The notes: generated by a model not told the origin, from the sequence alone. DNA of 64,000 nt from Isochrysis galbana (GCA_018136815.1 CM030941.1:2079539-2143538), one strand, 5' to 3'; shown: positions 53,004 to 63,201, counted from the stretch's first letter. Numbers and translations are program-made.

Positions 53004-56000
53004 ATGCGGAAGGCCGGGCTGCTCGTGTGGACCGCCGTGGTGTGCGTTCTCGAGCTGGTGCTCTCGACATGCCCGCATGATGCGGACGGGCTCGACGACT
53101 GGCAGAACACCGCCACTTGGCCGAGCGGCACCCTCCCCACGGCTGGGCAGAGCCTCACGCTCCCACTCGGGAAGTCTATCGTGCTGCGCTCCTCGTTGGG
53201 CTTTGTTCTGGGGCAGCTCACGATACCGGAGACGTCTCGTCTGATTCTTGGGCGCTCGGGATCGAGCGGAGACCCTCCGCTCCTCTTCAATGCCACCGGC
53301 ATCCTGGTGCATGGCAGCTTGATCGCCGGATCTCAAGACTGCCCCATCGACTGGCCGCGCCTCGAGATCACTCTGCACGGCTCTCGCGGTGCTACTCCGG
53401 CAATCAATGCCGCCAGGTCCTTTTCGTACAAAGGGATTGCCGTCACTGGCACCCTAGATCTCCATGGCGTGCCACTGGCGCGCTCGTGGACTCGCCTAGC
53501 AGCTCCAGCATTGGCGGGAGACTCATCTGTCACGCTGCAGGACGCGGTTGACTGGCCGACAGGCGGAGAGGTGCTTGTGGTTAGCACCGCACTCAAAGAC
53601 TCGCGCGACTGGCACCGCAATGAAGTGCTGATTCTGGACTCACTTTCGGGTGACGGTCAAACGCTCTCTTTCTCGTCGGAGCTCTCGGCTCCGCATGCAG
53701 CTACTCCAGACTATCAAGGCGAAGTGGCCTATTTGACGCGCACCATTGTGGTGCAAGGCTCTGAAGCGGATTCTAGGCCCACAGATACGACAATTTCGTG
53801 CACGGATCCAGCGCCGCGGTTGGGGGGCAGCACGATGCCATGTGCAAACTCTTTCTTGACGGGCTACGGTGCCCATGTCATTGCCTATGGTAGCGCTGCT
53901 AAGATGCGGGTGGCATCTGTTGAGCTACGACGGGTCGGTCAGACGAACGTTTTGGGCAGGTACCCGCTGCATCTTCATGTCCTTGGCGATGCAGGCCAGC
54001 ACTCGTACATCCGCGGCTGCTCGATACACGAGTCGTACTATAGATGCGTTTCGATCCACGGCACAAACCGAGCGACAATCCATGACACTGTCGCCTACGA
54101 TGCCATTGGCCATTGCTTCTACCTAGAGGATGGCGTGGAAGAACAGAACACTTTATCGGCGAACCTTGCGGCGCATGTCCACTTCATGGGTTCTCCTGCT
54201 CGCTCCAATGGTGGTCAAACCATCGATCCGGTGACGGAGGACACCGCCTCTTTACTGCTACCCGCCGACGTGGCCGCTAGCGGCTTCTACATCACCAATG
54301 CGTACAACACCATTGTGGACAATGCGGCTTCGGGAGGCTGGGCCGGTTTCGCCTTCCCGAATCTAGAGCGGCCCATCAAGCTGCACAGCACTGTGCAGCT
54401 CTCTCCCTCCCAACGGCCCGTGCTTGCCTTTGACGGCAACTCGGCGCACTCGTCGGCGTGGTGGTGGAATCGTGCGGGGATGATTTATGTCGGCGGGTCG
54501 CTACAACACCAAGACCCCTTTGACGCCTCCTCGCCGCTGGTGTACAACCCTGGCCGTGTGCACCCTCGCGATACTTGCACTGTACTTAGCGGTTGGTGCG
54601 GCGGAGATCCTTGCCGGTGCGATGACGACAAGAAGGGCTTCATGCGCTTCACTAACACCAAGACGTTCCTGTCAGCGTCGACGGGGATCCTGCACTGGGG
54701 AAGCCGTGGCGAGATCATCGGCTACTCCGCATACGATTTGGCACTCTCTGCTTCCGTATTGGGTGTCTTCCAAATCAGTAATGCTCTTGTCGCATGTCGC
54801 TCCGGGGAGCCGCTGCTGCTTCCGTGCAACGGGTGCGAAACCAACGCGAACACCGCGGCCTCCAGGCTCCGTGAGCTCGATGGGGTGGGATTCGAGTGGT
54901 ATGACACTGGCCAGCAGCACATCCTGACGAACATCACATTCCGTCGATGCGGTGCTGCGGTGCCATCTCGGTCACCAGCCCCTGGCTGTGGCGATGGCAG
55001 CGTGGGATGTAATGCAAAATCGTCCGTTTGGGAGATGTTGACCTTCTCCGATCGGAATGTCCCCGAGTTCATGCAGGCTACGTCGGGCATCGCATATGAA
55101 GACTGTGGTCGGCACTTTCGTTTTGACAATTACATCATAGACTATGGCGGCTCTTACGGAAACGGCATGAGTTCTTCCGTGTCGGAGCGGTTGCAGAACT
55201 GGTACGACGCCGATGGCAGCACCACCGAACGAGGCGTGCCCACCATCATTGGATCTTCGACAGTGGACTCGAACGGCTGGTGGCGACTCGACCTCGGCTC
55301 CGCCCCCTCGTCCCCCCCATCACCACCTCATTCAAGAGAATGCGACTACTCGTCCGAGGGCCCCCTTTGGTTCTGCGACGCCGTGCCCCATGGACGATCA
55401 CCCGGCAGTCGCGCGGTGGGGTCTCTCTTCTTGGAATGGAAGGCGAATCAGGAGTTGGCTCTAGGGCTCAACGTTTGCTCGAATGACAACCAATTGCCGT
55501 GCCCTGCCGAGGGCACAATCAAACACTGGGGCTATGCGGGAGCTCTTCCATTGACTCGAAACGGCGAAGTGGCCGGCCCTTCGGGCGGCTTTGGCTGGCA
55601 CGTCAGCCTCGATGGAGGCGCGCCACGGCGGCTCGTCATCAAGCGCGTCCAGCAGTTCAAATCGTCTATCCTCCTCGTCTCGATCGCCTATCCAGTCGGT
55701 GTAGGCATCTCCGTGACAGCTCGGGCGGCGCCATGGTGCTCCACGGCGCCGGACAGATCTTGTTCTCACACGTTCACGCGTGTTAACTCTGTGGCGCAAG
55801 TGCGATCCTCCTCGGGCGACACCTTCCATGTTGATGCCTCTGGAATCTTGTACATACGAATCGTGCAGCCGCCCAAGGGGCGTACAGGGAATCCCGGGTG
55901 GGAGCTACTCGACGAGCCAAACATTCCTTTCGTGCGAGAGGGCATCACCATCCCAACGCTCACTTGGTTTGATTATTTGGAGATCACCTCCAATTGTGTG

Positions 56001-56627
56001 CCCTCCTCGTCCGATGCGGACTTTTGTGAAGGTTCCGTCTCAAGCGTTGCGCCGGAGCCTTGCTCCTCAGGCTGGACACTTGTGGCCTATGACAGATGCT
56101 GTCTGGACAGCTCGCCGAGCGTGTGTGTGGGACCGGGCGAAGCAGCTTGTCCTAGCGGGTATTGTTCCCCGGCAGTTCCGCCGCCTCCCGCACCGCCGTC
56201 GCCGCCGCCGTCGCCGCCTTGCGCAGGGATTTGGGAACAATGCGCCGGGGGAAATAGCTACACTGGGCCTGCGGAGTGCTGTGGCGGGGGTTTCATGTAC
56301 TGCAATTACGTCAATCAATGGTATTCCCAGTGTGTCGTGGCACCGCCCAGTCCACCCTTGCCCCCACCGCAAGTGATGTCACCGCCGCCACCACGATCGC
56401 CGCCGCCTCCAGCAACGCCACCATTCTCACCCTTGCCAGCTCCACCCCTGTCGCCACCTCCGTCGCCCTCGCCATTACCGCTGGCGCCCTCGCCCTCGCC
56501 ATCACCGCTGGCGCCCTCGCCCTCGCCATCACCGCCTCCTCCTCCACCTCTTTTGCCCTCGCCGCCGTTGCCGCCATCCCCTCCGTTTTCTCCGGGCGGG
56601 CAAAGGGGCTTTTCGAGCTGCATTTAG
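53004..56627 (+). CDS. Secreted G8-domain, parallel beta-helix protein with C-terminal CBM1 and proline-rich tail
   Basis: This is one exon encoding 1207 residues. MRKAGLLVWTAVVCVLELVL is a signal peptide. Next comes a G8 domain (DDWQNTATWPSGTLPTAGQS ... LGQLTIPETSRLIL), as in CEMIP, CEMIP2 and PKHD1. The middle matches the right-handed beta-helix of that group (YPLHLHVLGDAGQHSYIRGC, then YRCVSIHGTNRATIHDTVAY). Around residue 1073 lies a cysteine module CAGIWEQCAGGNSYTGPAEC ... NQWYSQC, a fungal-type cellulose-binding CBM1. It is flanked by Pro/Ser-rich runs of the kind found in algal cell-wall proteins. I start at 53004 because the frame upstream is translated GA repeat. Hyaluronan or polysaccharide action is known for animal relatives. 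The CBM1 suggests binding to cell-wall glucan, which is inference. Confidence 0.9.
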   Translation: MRKAGLLVWTAVVCVLELVLSTCPHDADGLDDWQNTATWPSGTLPTAGQSLTLPLGKSIVLRSSLGFVLGQLTIPETSRLILGRSGSSGDPPLLFNATGILVHGSLIAGSQDCPIDWPRLEITLHGSRGATPAINAARSFSYKGIAVTGTLDLHGVPLARSWTRLAAPALAGDSSVTLQDAVDWPTGGEVLVVSTALKDSRDWHRNEVLILDSLSGDGQTLSFSSELSAPHAATPDYQGEVAYLTRTIVVQGSEADSRPTDTTISCTDPAPRLGGSTMPCANSFLTGYGAHVIAYGSAAKMRVASVELRRVGQTNVLGRYPLHLHVLGDAGQHSYIRGCSIHESYYRCVSIHGTNRATIHDTVAYDAIGHCFYLEDGVEEQNTLSANLAAHVHFMGSPARSNGGQTIDPVTEDTASLLLPADVAASGFYITNAYNTIVDNAASGGWAGFAFPNLERPIKLHSTVQLSPSQRPVLAFDGNSAHSSAWWWNRAGMIYVGGSLQHQDPFDASSPLVYNPGRVHPRDTCTVLSGWCGGDPCRCDDDKKGFMRFTNTKTFLSASTGILHWGSRGEIIGYSAYDLALSASVLGVFQISNALVACRSGEPLLLPCNGCETNANTAASRLRELDGVGFEWYDTGQQHILTNITFRRCGAAVPSRSPAPGCGDGSVGCNAKSSVWEMLTFSDRNVPEFMQATSGIAYEDCGRHFRFDNYIIDYGGSYGNGMSSSVSERLQNWYDADGSTTERGVPTIIGSSTVDSNGWWRLDLGSAPSSPPSPPHSRECDYSSEGPLWFCDAVPHGRSPGSRAVGSLFLEWKANQELALGLNVCSNDNQLPCPAEGTIKHWGYAGALPLTRNGEVAGPSGGFGWHVSLDGGAPRRLVIKRVQQFKSSILLVSIAYPVGVGISVTARAAPWCSTAPDRSCSHTFTRVNSVAQVRSSSGDTFHVDASGILYIRIVQPPKGRTGNPGWELLDEPNIPFVREGITIPTLTWFDYLEITSNCVPSSSDADFCEGSVSSVAPEPCSSGWTLVAYDRCCLDSSPSVCVGPGEAACPSGYCSPAVPPPPAPPSPPPSPPCAGIWEQCAGGNSYTGPAECCGGGFMYCNYVNQWYSQCVVAPPSPPLPPPQVMSPPPPRSPPPPATPPFSPLPAPPLSPPPSPSPLPLAPSPSPSPLAPSPSPSPPPPPPLLPSPPLPPSPPFSPGGQRGFSSCI

Positions 56628-56839
56628 GCATCGAAGCTCACAAACATGACAAAGTCAATCGGATCGCTCTCGAGGACGAGTACCTTCATCGCTCGCCGAC
56701 GTGGAGCCGACGTCGCCTCTCCTATACTCCTATTAGACGTTGCATGTCCACGATGATAGCGCTTTTGGCGGTGAACGCGTCGCGTCCGGTGATCTCTCCT
56801 CTCGCGACGTGGAGCACACTGGTCGAGGCGTGCGTGCGC

Positions 56840-57220
56840 GAAGGTTTGGTGTCATCGCTGGGGTGGTCGCTCTGGATGGGAGCTCCTCACGCGAACGGCC
56901 TGCTCGTGCTGGCATGCGTGCACGCGCGCGTGGAGAGTGTCCGGTGGCTACTGGAGTCGGGCGGCTGCGCATCCCCAGCGCTCTTCGATCCACGCTCGCG
57001 ACTGGGAAGACCAGGCGGCGCACTTCGTCCGTCGCGTCGGGTGACCATCTGCCGCTGCTGCAGTCGGCTCGCGCCACGTGCCCCCCAAGACGTGCACTGA
57101 GGTGGCGAGGGGCGGACACGCGGACGTGCTTCGCTGAGCGCGCGAGCACGGCGTTCCGTGGGACGAGGGGTGCGCTGAGGCGGCAGCAGGTGCCCCAACT
57201 TGGCTGTGACTGCAGTCGTG
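56840..57220 (+). pseudogene. Degenerate ankyrin-repeat relic
   Basis: Pieces typical of large ankyrin proteins appear in different frames: VESVRWLLESGGC, GDHLPLLQSARATCPP, then TEVARGGHADVLR directly followed by a stop and ARARR. Protist ankyrin families use units such as GHLAVLQWARANGCPWD. Frame changes and stops show decay. The region just after the G8 gene has no intact ORF for it. Confidence 0.45.
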
Positions 57221-57369
57221 CTAGAATTGTCCAATGCCCACAATAGAATTTGCTACGACACACACACATGTCGCACATATAAATACGGCAACGCGCCCCT
57301 TTTTTCGTGCACAATTCCGGCGGCGGCGCTTCGTCATCCGAGTGGATCCTATGCATTTGGTGTCTGGGG

Positions 57370-57490
57370 GATGCTCGATCCTAGCAGGGGGGTGTCGCAT
57401 TCGCGAATCGACACTCATTAGGTTTCTCTCTTCTCTTCGTCGTTCGGCAGCATTTATTGTTATAATTCTCTGCTTTATCTCTCGTTCTCA
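57370..57490 (+). repeat. Dispersed repeat F, copy 2
   Basis: This direct copy of 47665-47790 has a 3-bp GCA insertion in GTTCGGCAGCATTTATTG and substitutions near its end. The gypsy-like coding region is absent nearby, so it may be a solo LTR fragment. Confidence 0.75.
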
Positions 57491-57689
57491 GCACTCGGCA
57501 CCGCCAAATTTGCCCTCGCCGCCGCGCGGACCCCGTTACCACTGCACCCGTGCCCAAGCCTTCCCAAGTATCTTCACCCGCTACCCAAGTCGATAGGCCG
57601 CCTACGGACGCGTGGGTTGCCAAGGATGGAGTCTCAGGAGCCTTACCCGGATCCTAGGGCCAGTCCATCTCCACACAATCTCGCCTCTG

Positions 57690-57965
57690 CTCCTCACCAG
57701 CCCGCCTGCGCCCCTGCCAACACAGCCCTCCCCTCGCTCGCCCTCGCCTCTCGCCTCTCGCCGCTCGCTCGATGTCGCTTTCGGCTTTCGCCGCCGTCCT
57801 CGCCCTCAGCCAAGCCCGCCTCCCCACCTGCCCGCCTTCCTCTGTTGACGGGCTTCAGCCCGTCAGCGTCTCCGATGTCGTCTCCTCCCGCCGCGCCTGC
57901 CGCCGGAATTGCTCCCTCCTCATTGTCATTGCCCTCAGACCCAGTGGGTCTGCCCAATTCGTCAG
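57690..57965 (+). repeat. Dispersed repeat G, copy 2
   Basis: It matches 48300-48540, including the palindrome TGACGGGCTTCAGCCCGTCA and an ATGTCGCTTTCG start. It has small insertions that shift the frame relative to copy 1. It runs directly into repeat E. Confidence 0.65.
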
Positions 57966-58945
57966 CGGCCTGCCCGATTGGCGTGACCATCAGGGTGGCT
58001 TCTACTGTGTATTTGATGTGTGATGTCTGGTGGGGCCTCCCATCCGGATGGATCGTCAATGATCGTCAAAAACGGGCACGCACCGCGCCCCGTCTAGACT
58101 TGAAGTTGAGCTTCTTATTGCTTATTGAGTTTTTTTGCGATTTTAGCGTCTTTTGTCATTAATTGATTACGTTTTGTTGTGTGTGTGGGGCCAAGGGCGG
58201 GGGGGGGGGGCTCTGGGTCCTAATGGGCCCCGGATATGTGCTAGTGCTAGTTGCTAGTTGCTAGTTGGGTACGTGTATTGTGTAGTGAAGCAAGGCTAGG
58301 GCTCGGCAGAACCAATTAATGATTAATCGGTACTCACCCAAGTAATCTGGGGTTTTGGCGCCAGCCAAGGAACTACTAGGCAGTTTCGGAGAAACTGCCG
58401 GCGTTAATCGATTAATAGGGGGGGGGGGTTGCCCCGAAGTGCCTACCGACAGAGGCGCAGACGCGGCTGCCGCCGTGGCCTCGGCCGCTCGGGCAGCCTT
58501 CGGCTTCGGCCCCCTGTTTCCAATTGCGCGCGCCGCCGACGAGAACAAGAGAGATGGCGAGATGGCCTCCTTTTCCCACCTTCCCCCCCCCCCCCCCTAC
58601 CGCGCGCAAACGGCAAACCCGCGAAAGTTCCCGCCACAATGCATTAATAGGTGTTAATAGTAAATAGGGCTATTAATAGGGAGTTTTGAAAAAACTTTGA
58701 AGGGGCGATTAACATGCGATTAATAGGAGGTTTCCGAGGGAACCGATTAGCTCACTGGCATGTTATTTCGAACTAATCGGATAGTTTTGAAAACACCCTA
58801 TTAATCGCGAGCCCTAGCATTGTAGTGAAGTAGTGAATACTGCATTGGCATTGGGAACTTTCTACCGAAAAAAATCCTCAAACTTCCTCAATTCTGAGAT
58901 GGTCATTCTTCACCCCTAATAAGAAACCCTGTTTGACCGCCCTAG
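57965..58945 (+). repeat. Dispersed repeat E, copy 2, interrupted
   Basis: This is the inverted counterpart of 38505-38845. The outer end reads CTGTTTGACCGCCCTA at 58929-58944. The interior is split by an insertion at about 58295-58818 that the 38-kb copy does not have. CTAGTTG is tandemly expanded at 58240-58268. Confidence 0.8.
58295..58818. mobile_element. MITE-like insertion with 11-bp terminal inverted repeats
   Basis: GCTAGGGCTCG at 58295-58305 and its exact inverse at 58808-58818 bound a 524-bp segment. That segment is rich in ATTAATAGG and GATTAATCGG motifs near both ends. GTAGTGAAG occurs just outside both ends, at slightly different distances, and could be an imperfect target duplication. 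There is no transposase. The 38-kb copy of the host repeat supplies an approximate empty site. Confidence 0.6.
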
Positions 58946-59335
58946 TTCTTGCCAAGAAGCAATATGATATAGAATATAAGAAGGCTTTTTATGAACAGGG
59001 GCAGGGGCAGGGGAGGAGGGAGGATTGGACGGAGGGCAGAGGGCAGAGCGACGGATTAGGATTAGGGAGGTCAACACACGTCTGGGAGGACAGGAAGGGA
59101 AGGCCGGAGTCCGAGTCCGCCATGCGGGGGGTGGTACATGGCTAGTGGCACTAGTTGCAGCCTCATTAATGTTGGCTAGGATATAACATTAATGATTTCA
59201 TTAGTGCCACTTAGTGGCAGCCTCATTAGAAGATTCATCGCTCCCCTCCCCCCGAGGTATCGTGCCTCTCTCACGCCCCACGCCTGCTTCCTCGCCTCGC
59301 ACGGCGGCCGGAGACAGTGAGAGGCGGTTGTCCCG
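58946..59335. other. Intergenic sequence
   Basis: No gene is seen. AACATTAATGATTTCATTAG and related short repeats lie at 59150-59230. Confidence 0.5.
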
Positions 59336-59344
59336 ACGGAAGAA

Positions 59345-59505
59345 GAGGGAGAGAGAGAGGGAGAGAGAGAGGGAGAGAGAGAGGGAGAGAGAGAGGGAGA
59401 GAGAGTGTGTGAGAGAGAGACAGAGAGAGAGAGAGGGAGAGGGAGAGGGAGAGAGAGAGAGAGAGAGAGGGAGGGAGGGGGAGAGAGGGAGAGAGAGAGA
59501 GATCA
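59345..59505. repeat. GA microsatellite upstream of the beta-helix protein gene
   Basis: GAGAGAGAGG arrays with about 16-bp higher-order periodicity occupy the plus strand. They end about 150 bp before the start codon at 59660. Confidence 0.9.
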
Positions 59506-59659
59506 GAAGGGGGGAGGGGTGAAGGGACATCAAGAAAAAGGGGAAGAGGGCAGGAAGAGAAGGGGAGAGAGAGGTGGGGGTTGCGGGGCAGAGAGGGCGA
59601 GGGGGAGAGAGACGAGGCAAAGAGAGCTCTAGCTGGCTGGGTGGGCGAGGGTGTGCGCG

Positions 59660-60721
59660 ATGGTGGAGGAGGAGGCTCCTCGGATCTCGCAGCTTCCTGA
59701 GGAGGCACCCCAGATGCCGCACGACCTGCTCAACACCATCGCGCTCGCAAACGGCTGGCGTTTCTACCTGCGTGTGTGGACCGCCGTCTCGCGCCACTTC
59801 ACACCTGAGCTGCTGCTCTCTTCTGGACGGTTCACCGTGGTGCCCGACCACTTCTCGAGCATCAATGCGGCGATCAACTCGGCACGCCTGGTGGATGGAG
59901 AGCGCGTCGTCATTGTGCGCCCCGGCCGCTACACAGAGTCCGTCCGCTTGACGCGCGACGTCACCATCGCAGGCCTAGGCCCGCGCCACAAAATTATCCT
60001 CGAGACTCGCGGCTCGGAGGCTGCACTCGTGTGGGGAGGATTCGCTGTCAATTACACTCAGGCGCGCGGCATGGTGTTCCGGAGGGCGACAGCTGGTACA
60101 AGATGCTCCGCTGTACATAACCTCACCATCTCAACTCGGTCTCAGCTGCAGCAATATTCGGTCTACATCGTTTCTGGCGCTCCAATTATTACACACTGTG
60201 ACATCGAGGGAACCATTCTGGTTGCCGGCTTGGGGACCGTGCCGTGTATTCGAAAGTGCAACGTACGAGGTGTTCGTTCACACGCTTATATATGCACAGA
60301 TCATGCTGCAGGCGCATGCGAGCTGTCGCATCTATCTGTCAGCAAAAGCCCTGCGGGGTGCGATGACTCCGACAATGAAAGCAGTGATAGCAGCAGCGTT
60401 GGCAACTGCGTTAACGAGCATCTTTATAGGCTATCGCGGCACCGACGTGTCCCCGTCAAGCTTGATCTGGGCGCTTGTCCATCGCTCCTTCAAAACACGT
60501 ACACTTGGATAAGCCAGCGAGTCAAAATTAATGCAACTAATGGCGATGCATGTGTTGATGAGCCTGGAGAAGCAGCAATAGAGAGGCACGTGAAGCATAT
60601 CTCGCACGAGCTTGAAGTGATCGAGAAAGTCATGGATGCTTCCATTGCGGTAGAGTGCCGCCGTTCGGCTTGGCCTTCCTCTCATGATCTCGAGAGCAAC
60701 AGAATGTTGGGGCAACAATAA
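59660..60721 (+). CDS. Pectin-lyase-fold (FBXO11/SHCBP1-like) beta-helix protein
   Basis: This is a 353-residue single exon. The N-terminus (LPEEAPQMPHDLLNTIALAN ... VWTAVSRHF) could be a weak F-box-like helical part. Residues about 60-210 have the beta-helix start found in FBXO11/SHCBP1 relatives: FTVVPDHFSSINAAINSARL, then GERVVIVRPGRYTESVRLTR, VTIAGLGPRHKIIL, then right-handed coil units ending CDIEGTILVAG. The C-terminal 140 residues are acidic/Ser-rich, then helical and unrecognised. The helix is short for the family. It has no catalytic residues I can assign, so a binding or adaptor role is the best inference. I start at 59660 (MVEEEAPRI); an in-frame alternative lies three codons upstream. 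Confidence 0.65.
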   Translation: MVEEEAPRISQLPEEAPQMPHDLLNTIALANGWRFYLRVWTAVSRHFTPELLLSSGRFTVVPDHFSSINAAINSARLVDGERVVIVRPGRYTESVRLTRDVTIAGLGPRHKIILETRGSEAALVWGGFAVNYTQARGMVFRRATAGTRCSAVHNLTISTRSQLQQYSVYIVSGAPIITHCDIEGTILVAGLGTVPCIRKCNVRGVRSHAYICTDHAAGACELSHLSVSKSPAGCDDSDNESSDSSSVGNCVNEHLYRLSRHRRVPVKLDLGACPSLLQNTYTWISQRVKINATNGDACVDEPGEAAIERHVKHISHELEVIEKVMDASIAVECRRSAWPSSHDLESNRMLGQQ

Positions 60722-62700
60722 TCACGCTGTGCGCACCCGCCTCGTCTTTACCCCGTTGTTTGCCGTCGGCCACCTTCAAGCTTCTTGTATGAGTTCCACT
60801 TGCAAACGCACCCGCGTTGGCCACGATTCAAAGCTAACAAACCGGAGCACAATGGTGTTGAAGCACATTGTGACTCCTTGAGTCCCCAACCCGCTAACTC
60901 TTTCGTCTCTTTTATCAATGGTCTTGAACAGCGATACATGAAGCCATTCCAAGCCCATTCCTGCCGCTCATGCGGACGGTTGCCCTCGTGAGAGTGACGC
61001 GACGTGGATCAAAGCAGGGAGCTATGAGCCGGCGTCTATACTTGGGCGGATCGGTCGTCTCTGCTTATGATGAAAGTCTCAGCATGTGTTTCCCCTTTCG
61101 GCCTCTTTCGGCGCCCTCGTGAGTCGGTCCAACGTCATCGAAATTAGATGAGAGCATGCGCATGCGTACGATTTTACATTTCTTGATATCGATCTTGGCA
61201 AGTGTTGAGGATCGCTACGCCCCGAGCTCGTACTTCCCTAGCGCGCGTCCGAAATGACGTCGTGAAGGGGCTGGGTGGGATGCAGAAACCTTGCTCCGCG
61301 CTGCATCCAAGCCCGCAATGTTGGCCCGACAGTTCTCACTCTCACTCAACGCAAGAGCATAAAAGACGTCTACAGATTCTGGCTACAACAAAAAAAATCC
61401 GAAGATTCAGGGCTCAACACCTACCAACTGCCCGGCACTACTACCTCGCCATCACCATCGCCCTCATATCCCCTCGCTCCACTTCCTCCCCTTCCCCCCT
61501 TCATTCCTTTTACTTCGGTTTCCGGGGTCCGGCCCAGGTGCGCTACCATTGAATCCGGTTTGGACGGTGGGTTTAGGGCAGGCCTGCTGTCCGCGCCTTA
61601 TCTCGGCCTTTGATATCACGGTATCACGGCGGCGGCTGCTGCCAGTGTTTTCACGATGGGTGTACGCGGCTACGCGGCATGTACTATTTTTTCTCTGAGT
61701 CTTACTAGTGTGCCGTTCTTTATATCACTATTTATATCGTTCCCTCACTGCTTTGGCTTGCTTGAGCTTTAGTTTCTATCGTCCACACCCTCCAACCAAG
61801 GCCAAGGCGTTTCCTTATGAGGCTTATCCGGATCGTTACGCACTATGTGCTCTATCCCTAGGCGCTCAGCCAGTATGCAGAGTTCAGCGCTAGGGGCTAT
61901 AGTTCGTCGTGCTTACCGATCGAATATGTGGGTCTTAAGTCGTTGATATCGATGCTCCGCTTTTTTGGTTGTCTACCCAGGCCCGCTTGGCGGCCGTCTT
62001 GGCGCCGCGTTTGTCTGCCGTGCTGATTTAGAGTAGGGCTCTGCTCAGGTGTGCGAACCTTTCGATCGTTCTATGGCTATTTAGCTGCGGAGCTGCGGGG
62101 GGGGGCATCGCACTCTCAGTGCTGCTTCTTGCGCTATCGCCCTTGCCCCCCCTCCGCTCGCTCCTACCGCTGCGAGCGCCCCGCGCTTCCCCCCTTTGTA
62201 CCTTTAGGCGCGAGTAGCGAGTAGGCCCGTAGCTAAACGCTCAACGTTCGGATTTTTTGGCCCGCACCCCTGCAAATCGGGAATAACTTATACCGCTACC
62301 CCCGCTTGAGAGCAGGGTACACGTTTTATCCCACTTTCAGACTTGACCCACCCCTCACAGGTTCGGTGATGCATTTTTGGAGATGGTGTGCTTTGAAGCT
62401 AGCAGTTTTTTTTACTTTTACCTCGACCTCGACCCCCCCTAAGAAGGTGCAACGATAGCACACAGACGGACGGCCACGTGGTAGGACACGAACACGACGG
62501 CGGCGGCCCATTCGCAGAGAGCGGCATTGAGCAGGGCGGTGTGCCGAGCGCCGCCGAATTACATAGTGTCGTTCGAGGCTTGGACGAGCTTCGGGGCCGC
62601 CGCGGCGTATTCGTATTGCGTACTGGACCTCGGCGCGGGCGATCTTGGTTTGTCCGGGAAAAGGAGCCCGCGGAGGAGTTTCAAGTAGGCCGAGGCGTGG
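60722..62700. other. Gene-free stretch
   Basis: I see no credible coding sequence, rRNA or tRNA here. G-runs lie at 62096-62108. Frames are short and lack family motifs. Confidence 0.5.
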
Positions 62701-62703
62701 GGG

Positions 62704-62889
62704 CGTCGAATGCGTCGGTTGCGTGGCGTCGAACGCGTCGGTTGTGCGGCGTCGAACGCGTACGTCGGTTGCGCGGCGTCGAACGCGTCGGTTGCACGGC
62801 GTCGAACGCGTCGGTTGCGTGGCGTCGAACGCGTCGGTTGCGCGGCGTCGAACGTGTCGATTGCGCGGCGTCGAACGCGTCGGTTGCGC
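62704..62889 (+). repeat. 23-bp minisatellite, about eight units
   Basis: Units of the form GTCGAACGCGTCGGTTGCGCGG repeat with few substitutions. One unit carries a small insertion near 62759. Because 23 is not a multiple of 3, all frames read through as repeated Arg/Val/Thr peptides. These are not real proteins. Confidence 0.93.
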
Positions 62890-63200
62890 CAACCTCGCAA
62901 CATTGGCTCCCGCGGATGCTTCACCTTGCTGCTTTCCCTACCGAACAATTTTTGAAATTTCCATCTTTACACCACAGCACTCTTCGACGCAGCGGCGCCC
63001 TCTTTTAAAGGCCAGTCGTAGTGGCGAGCGAGTCAATGGAGCAGATGGCAATGCAGGCTGAGTCCCGTTCCCTACTCGCCTCCCAGGACTCACAATGACA
63101 ATTACGAGAGCACATGAAAAGGGGTGCCCAATGCTCATGCTTTGGAGAAGCACTTCGCACATTTTACGCCCTTCCCAACCTCGACCCCGCTCCCGGCAAA
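62890..63200. other. Intergenic sequence at the 3' side of GALE
   Basis: Nothing is recognised. It follows the minisatellite and ends at the GALE stop codon. Confidence 0.5.
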
Positions 63201-63201
63201 T

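Noticed and set aside
56276-57100. 274-residue frame overlapping the end of the G8 gene
   Set aside because: Its first third is a shifted frame of the proline-rich tail. Only the ankyrin-like pieces after 56840 are of interest, and they are frame-broken.
62704-62889. CRISPR-like array
   Set aside because: Units are contiguous, without unique spacers, in a eukaryotic genome. It is a minisatellite.
62326-63061. Several 80-190 residue frames with repeated DAFDATQPTRS-like peptides
   Set aside because: They are generated by the 23-bp minisatellite in every frame. None extends into conserved sequence.
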